Assembly (NCBI RefSeq): GCF_000283155.1
Contig: NW_004454265.1
Span: 2,885,497-2,949,496, forward strand
Direction of reading: 5' to 3'
Source: Ceratotherium simum simum
Taxonomy: Eukaryota; Chordata; Mammalia; Perissodactyla; Rhinocerotidae
Length of the DNA stretch: 64,000 nucleotides
In this document: positions 60,718-64,000 of the stretch, piece by piece
How the letters are laid out: every line of letters begins with the position of its first letter
Position numbering within the stretch: position 1 is the first letter of the stretch
Made by a program: the position numbers and the translations under genes
Notes under the pieces: model-generated
Told to the model about the DNA's origin: nothing
Database searches by the model: none
What the model saw: only the letters and a program-made list of their open reading frames with translations

Positions 60718-61585
60718 CATAAGGTAGAACTTTTTTCTTCTTTGAGCATTTTTTGAGCTATTTCTGGGCCACAAACTTAGGGGAATGTATTTGTTGATCA
60801 CCTACTTGCCATATTCCTAGAACTGTGGAGATATGATGGACACACGTGCTCACTGTCCTCAAGGGCGTCCCAATCTAGTGGAGGAAGAGGACTCGTTGCA
60901 AAATAGCTGTCTGGACTGGCCTGATCGGATGCTCTTCTTTTCGAGTGGTTAATATCTCCCGGAGCTACTGTTCTCTTTCATAGACTCAGCAGCCTGTATG
61001 TGCCTTATTTCTGAAGTCTTCTCAGTCGTCGTAAAGAAAAGAGCCAAGACCCGAGTTGCCCAGATTCCTATCTGTGAGGGACTTAGGGGTTGTTGACAGT
61101 CAAGGTGGTCATAGGTGTTGGTAAAAAAATCTTCAGAAGGATTCAGAAGAGCATAAGTCCATGATGCTTAGGAAGTACCAACACTGAAAGCAGGGAGCTG
61201 AAGTCAGGAGTTACAAACCGGGCAGAAACTGGAGTGGAGGGGAAGCAGGCTAGAGATGTGGGCAAATGCTGTGGACAGCCTGCCTGTTGCATGCAGTGGC
61301 CTTTACTGGCATTTGGGCAGGTTTGTATCAGGATACGGGGTTGGGGCAGACACCAAATAATCAAAACAGGACTTATTTGTTAGCGTAGCTTTTAGTTGCA
61401 AGTAGAAAATTTAACTAACAGAGACGAACAAATAGGGATTCTGCTTATCCACTCAAAGTCAGTATGTGACAAGCCAAATCTACCATCTTGCTTCCTTCTC
61501 CATTTCTGCCTTTTGCTGAACCATAAGGAGGGAGCGCAATGTAATGGGGAGACAGGGGATCTGATCCAAGTGTCGGGACTGTGAG
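60718..61585. other. Unassigned stretch
   Basis: A MIR3/L2-like old fragment probably lies at 60795-60890 ('ctcaagggcgtcccaatcta'). No gene is recognised. Confidence 0.45.
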
Positions 61586-61589
61586 TTCC

Positions 61590-62110
61590 CATCTTGTCCC
61601 CTAAAAGTTGGCCAGGACTCTTGGTTGCAAGTAAGAGACACTCAACTCAAACTAATTAAAGTATAAAAAGAGATTACGTTGGAACACCTAACAGACACAC
61701 CCATTGGCTACCGTGCTGCAAACACAGCTAGACCCGGGTGGTCAAGCAAGGTCACCAGGCATCTCTGTCCTCTTCTGTAAGCTCTGCTCTCCACATCATT
61801 GCTTCATTCTCGCAGGGGCTCTCCCAGCATTATGGCCAAGTGGCCACAGACAGCCCTGTGCTTACACCCTAGTAGCTGAGAATCTCCAGTAGTCTCTCAT
61901 TGGCCTGGCTTGAGCCGTGTGTCATCCCTGAGCAGTCAGTGCCCTCTGATTGGTCAGCCCCAGCTCACACGAACTGCTCTACAGCGGAGGGTAGGGTCTG
62001 CCCCATCTAAAGCTCATGGACTGAGGGCTGGTGGATCTTCAAAGGAAAATGGATGTTGGAACAAAAAGAAGGAGAAATTAATGTTGGGCAGGAAAAATCT
62101 ACCACTATGA
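61590..62110 (+). repeat. Ancient interspersed repeat, same family as 705-1080
   Basis: It begins 'actcttggttgcaagtaaga' and 'actcaactcaaactaattaa', contains 'cctctgattggtcagcccca', and ends 'ttaatgttgggcaggaaaaa'. It is the longest of the four copies and shows the family's 3' end. Confidence 0.55.
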
Positions 62111-62439
62111 TAATAGTGCCTTCCTCAAGCCCGCTTGTGGTGAGGATTGAGTGAGAGAATACGCACAAAAAGAGCTATATGTAATTATCCATTGTGTCCC
62201 AAGAGATTCAGACTTGTGTCCTCTTTTTTGCCATCCTCAAATTCAGCCTACTTGGGTAACAATGTATTTTGAAATTTTAAAAATGATTTAGTAACATTTA
62301 AGAATTAGTAATGTTCACATAAAAATCCACATTTCTGACAGTTCTGGAAACATTGAAATGTCTCACAGTAATCAACTGTGCCAGTATGGGGTTCCCCTCA
62401 CAAGAAGCAGGTGCTGCTCCGTCTGCCCGCAGTCTGGCC

Positions 62440-62650
62440 CCAGGCGACATCTGGGATCCTCTTCCTGTCCTCACAGCCTGGAGGCCCACCACTCTTCCCT
62501 GGGACCCTCTTCCTGCCTGGTACCCTCACTTCATTGCCTTTGCCCACGGTCTTTCCTCTTCCTCCCCATCGATCTAAATCCCATCCGTCCTTCAAGGCTA
62601 AAGTACCAGGACTCCCTCAAACCTCCTCTAAGCATCCTAGCTCTCGGAGA
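62440..62650 (+). repeat. L2-like LINE fragment
   Basis: The segment 'ttgcctttgcccacggtctt' then 'cccatccgtccttcaaggct' and 'ccctcaaacctcctctaag' resembles the L2 region encoding the end of ORF2. The 149-codon frame across it is not supported. Confidence 0.4.
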
Positions 62651-63280
62651 GCTCTCTCTTCTAGCCTTCTATGTAAGGACATCCGGTGACAACCAGGACG
62701 GCACAGGCCGTGAGTGCCCAAATGGCTGTGAGTACAGAGCCATCTGCACTGTAAAACAGACGGGGATACATGAGAGAGGGCAGAGGCAGGCGAATGCGAG
62801 AAGATAAATAGGAATTGACCTAGCAAAAAAAATTATTGAAAAATGTGTTTATCATCTATTTTCAAATAAACTTCTACACTTTATTTATAATTCAAAATAT
62901 AGGAACACACAAAATGTGCTCTGTCACTGCAACCAGCCTTTAAAGAGTTATATTGATGGCATTGCTTAGTTTCAGAAGTAAAAACGTCAAGGTAGCTCGT
63001 GTTCAGGCTTTACTCTGCAGCCGTAAAGAGACTCAGGAATAAGAATTGTGGTGAAGCTAGGGCGAGAAGGCAGACAATGATTCTCCAAGACCAAGGAGTG
63101 AGTCGCTTCTCCATTTTCCTCTTAGAATAAAATAGCATTTGGAGATGGTACTCAGTGAGCTAATATTAGAACAATTTGATCTACGAAGGTCGGGTTGGTG
63201 TGGTCAAAGGGGAGTGACTAGTGTGATGCAAACACTTTTCTATGATATAGAGAGTAATAATAACGTGGCTCCACCATTAA
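62651..63280. other. Unassigned stretch
   Basis: AT-rich after 62820. I see no gene or definite repeat. Confidence 0.5.
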
Positions 63281-63294
63281 AAAAAAGCTACGTC

Positions 63295-63535
63295 GGGGCC
63301 AGCCCAGTGGCGCAGCGGTTAAGTGCTCGTATTCCGCTTCGGCAGCCCGAGGGTTCGCAGGTTCGGATCCCGAGCACGCACCAACGTACCGCTTGTCAGG
63401 CCATGCTGTGGCAGCATCCCATATAAAGTAGAGGAAGATGGGCACAGATGTTAGCCCAGGGCCAATCTTCCTTGGCAAAAAGAGGAGAATTGGCATCTGA
63501 TGTTAGCTCAGGGCTGATCTTCCTCACACACACAC
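63295..63535 (+). mobile_element. ERE SINE, full length, sense, little diverged
   Basis: The tRNA-like head 'ggggccagcccagtggcgca' has A-box and B-box regions ('gcagcggttaagtgc' and 'ggttcgcaggttcggatccc'). The body 'gccatgctgtggcagcatcc' and two 'gttagc...ggg' tail units follow, with a CA-rich end. An imperfect duplicate, 'aaaaagctacgt' against 'aaaaagcgaagt', flanks it. Retained CpGs suggest it is younger than the others. Confidence 0.95.
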
Positions 63536-63548
63536 AAAAAGCGAAGTA

Positions 63549-64000
63549 GCAATTTAGAGTAATAGTCTCATAGGACATGACTGGTCTCTCATTTTTAACC
63601 CCTGATGCTTGTTTAAAGACATTGTCCAGCCTGTCATGCAGGTGTTAAAACTGTAATTATGAAGGACAAGTAAAACATGGGAAATATTTGTATCATATTA
63701 AATTTCAAAAAAGAATAAAATATAGTGTAATATGCTTTCAACTAAGTAAAATTGTTTCCATATATGTGGACAAGGATAGTAAGGTAAATATTAAAAAATT
63801 AAAATAGCTTGTTTATTAAGGAAGTGAGTGGACTTACAGGTGATGTTAATACACATTTTAAAGGTATTTAATATTGTCACATTCTCTTGTCAATTGAAAA
63901 AGAAAAGAATATCCATCCACTTGGAAGAAAAGAATATTGTCTTCTTAATCTCTGATTTAAGGAAAACTGGTGTGTCACCTTCCAGATTCCGTAGACCAGG
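63549..64000. other. Unassigned AT-rich stretch to the window end
   Basis: No gene or clear repeat is recognised. Confidence 0.5.

Noticed and set aside
63295..63370. Functional tRNA gene
   Set aside because: The tRNA-like A and B box region is the head of an ERE SINE, followed directly by the SINE body and tail. No cloverleaf with mature tRNA ends was seen.

Overview
The window is nuclear DNA of a perissodactyl mammal, most probably an equid. The evidence is four copies of the tRNA-derived SINE ERE (4360-4629, 8922-9028, 55908-56169, 63295-63535). The wider repeat population is typical of placental mammals: MIR, L2, L1, MER5A-type hAT, MLT1/MaLR LTRs and decayed ERV LTRs. There are no bacterial or viral operons, no CRISPR array, no rRNA and no functional tRNA gene. 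Repeat family names come from remembered consensus features, and exact subfamilies need a RepeatMasker run. Almost all open frames of 60-150 codons in the window are chance frames or lie inside repeats.

Layout. 1-4.3 kb: old L1 and MIR fragments. 4.3-6.8 kb: an ERE, then a roughly 2 kb antisense MaLR/ERVL internal region. 7-13.6 kb: MIR, MER5A, L2, a small ERE and MLT1. 15.1-17.1 kb: a degenerate 23-27 bp tandem array split by an antisense MLT1-type LTR, then another ERV LTR; a 62 bp block occurs twice here. 20-29 kb: MLT1 LTRs, MIR, L2 and MER5A. 28.8-33.6 kb: two LTRs of one family on the same strand, LINE debris and an L1 3' end. 33.6-39 kb: mostly unassigned, then MIRs. 39.2 kb: a 51 bp VNTR. 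39.4-42.5 kb: mostly unassigned, with a repeat-poor AT-rich block near 41 kb. 42.5-47.1 kb: L1 tails, a tetranucleotide microsatellite and old repeats.

The only convincing protein-coding signal is on the + strand. Two short exons (47927-48009 and 53893-53973) have consensus splice sites. Each has a single open frame, and the frames match across the junction. A third, weaker, phase-compatible candidate at 57525 ends in a stop codon, with AATAAA at 57991. They look like the 3' part of a gene coding for a polar, Lys/Glu/Asn/Leu-rich and perhaps coiled-coil protein. I could not identify it. What precedes 47.9 kb is probably intron or intergenic DNA.

58-60.7 kb holds an antisense L1 3' end, a MIR fragment and then an unusual GC- and CpG-rich block. 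That block is a complete L1 5' UTR plus the first ~240 bp of ORF1. It lacks the rest of the element, yet is bounded by a near-perfect target-site duplication. I see no undescribed multi-gene system. The best leads are the unidentified exons, the 5'-end-only L1 insertion, and the 62 bp duplicate whose only differences are CpG transitions.
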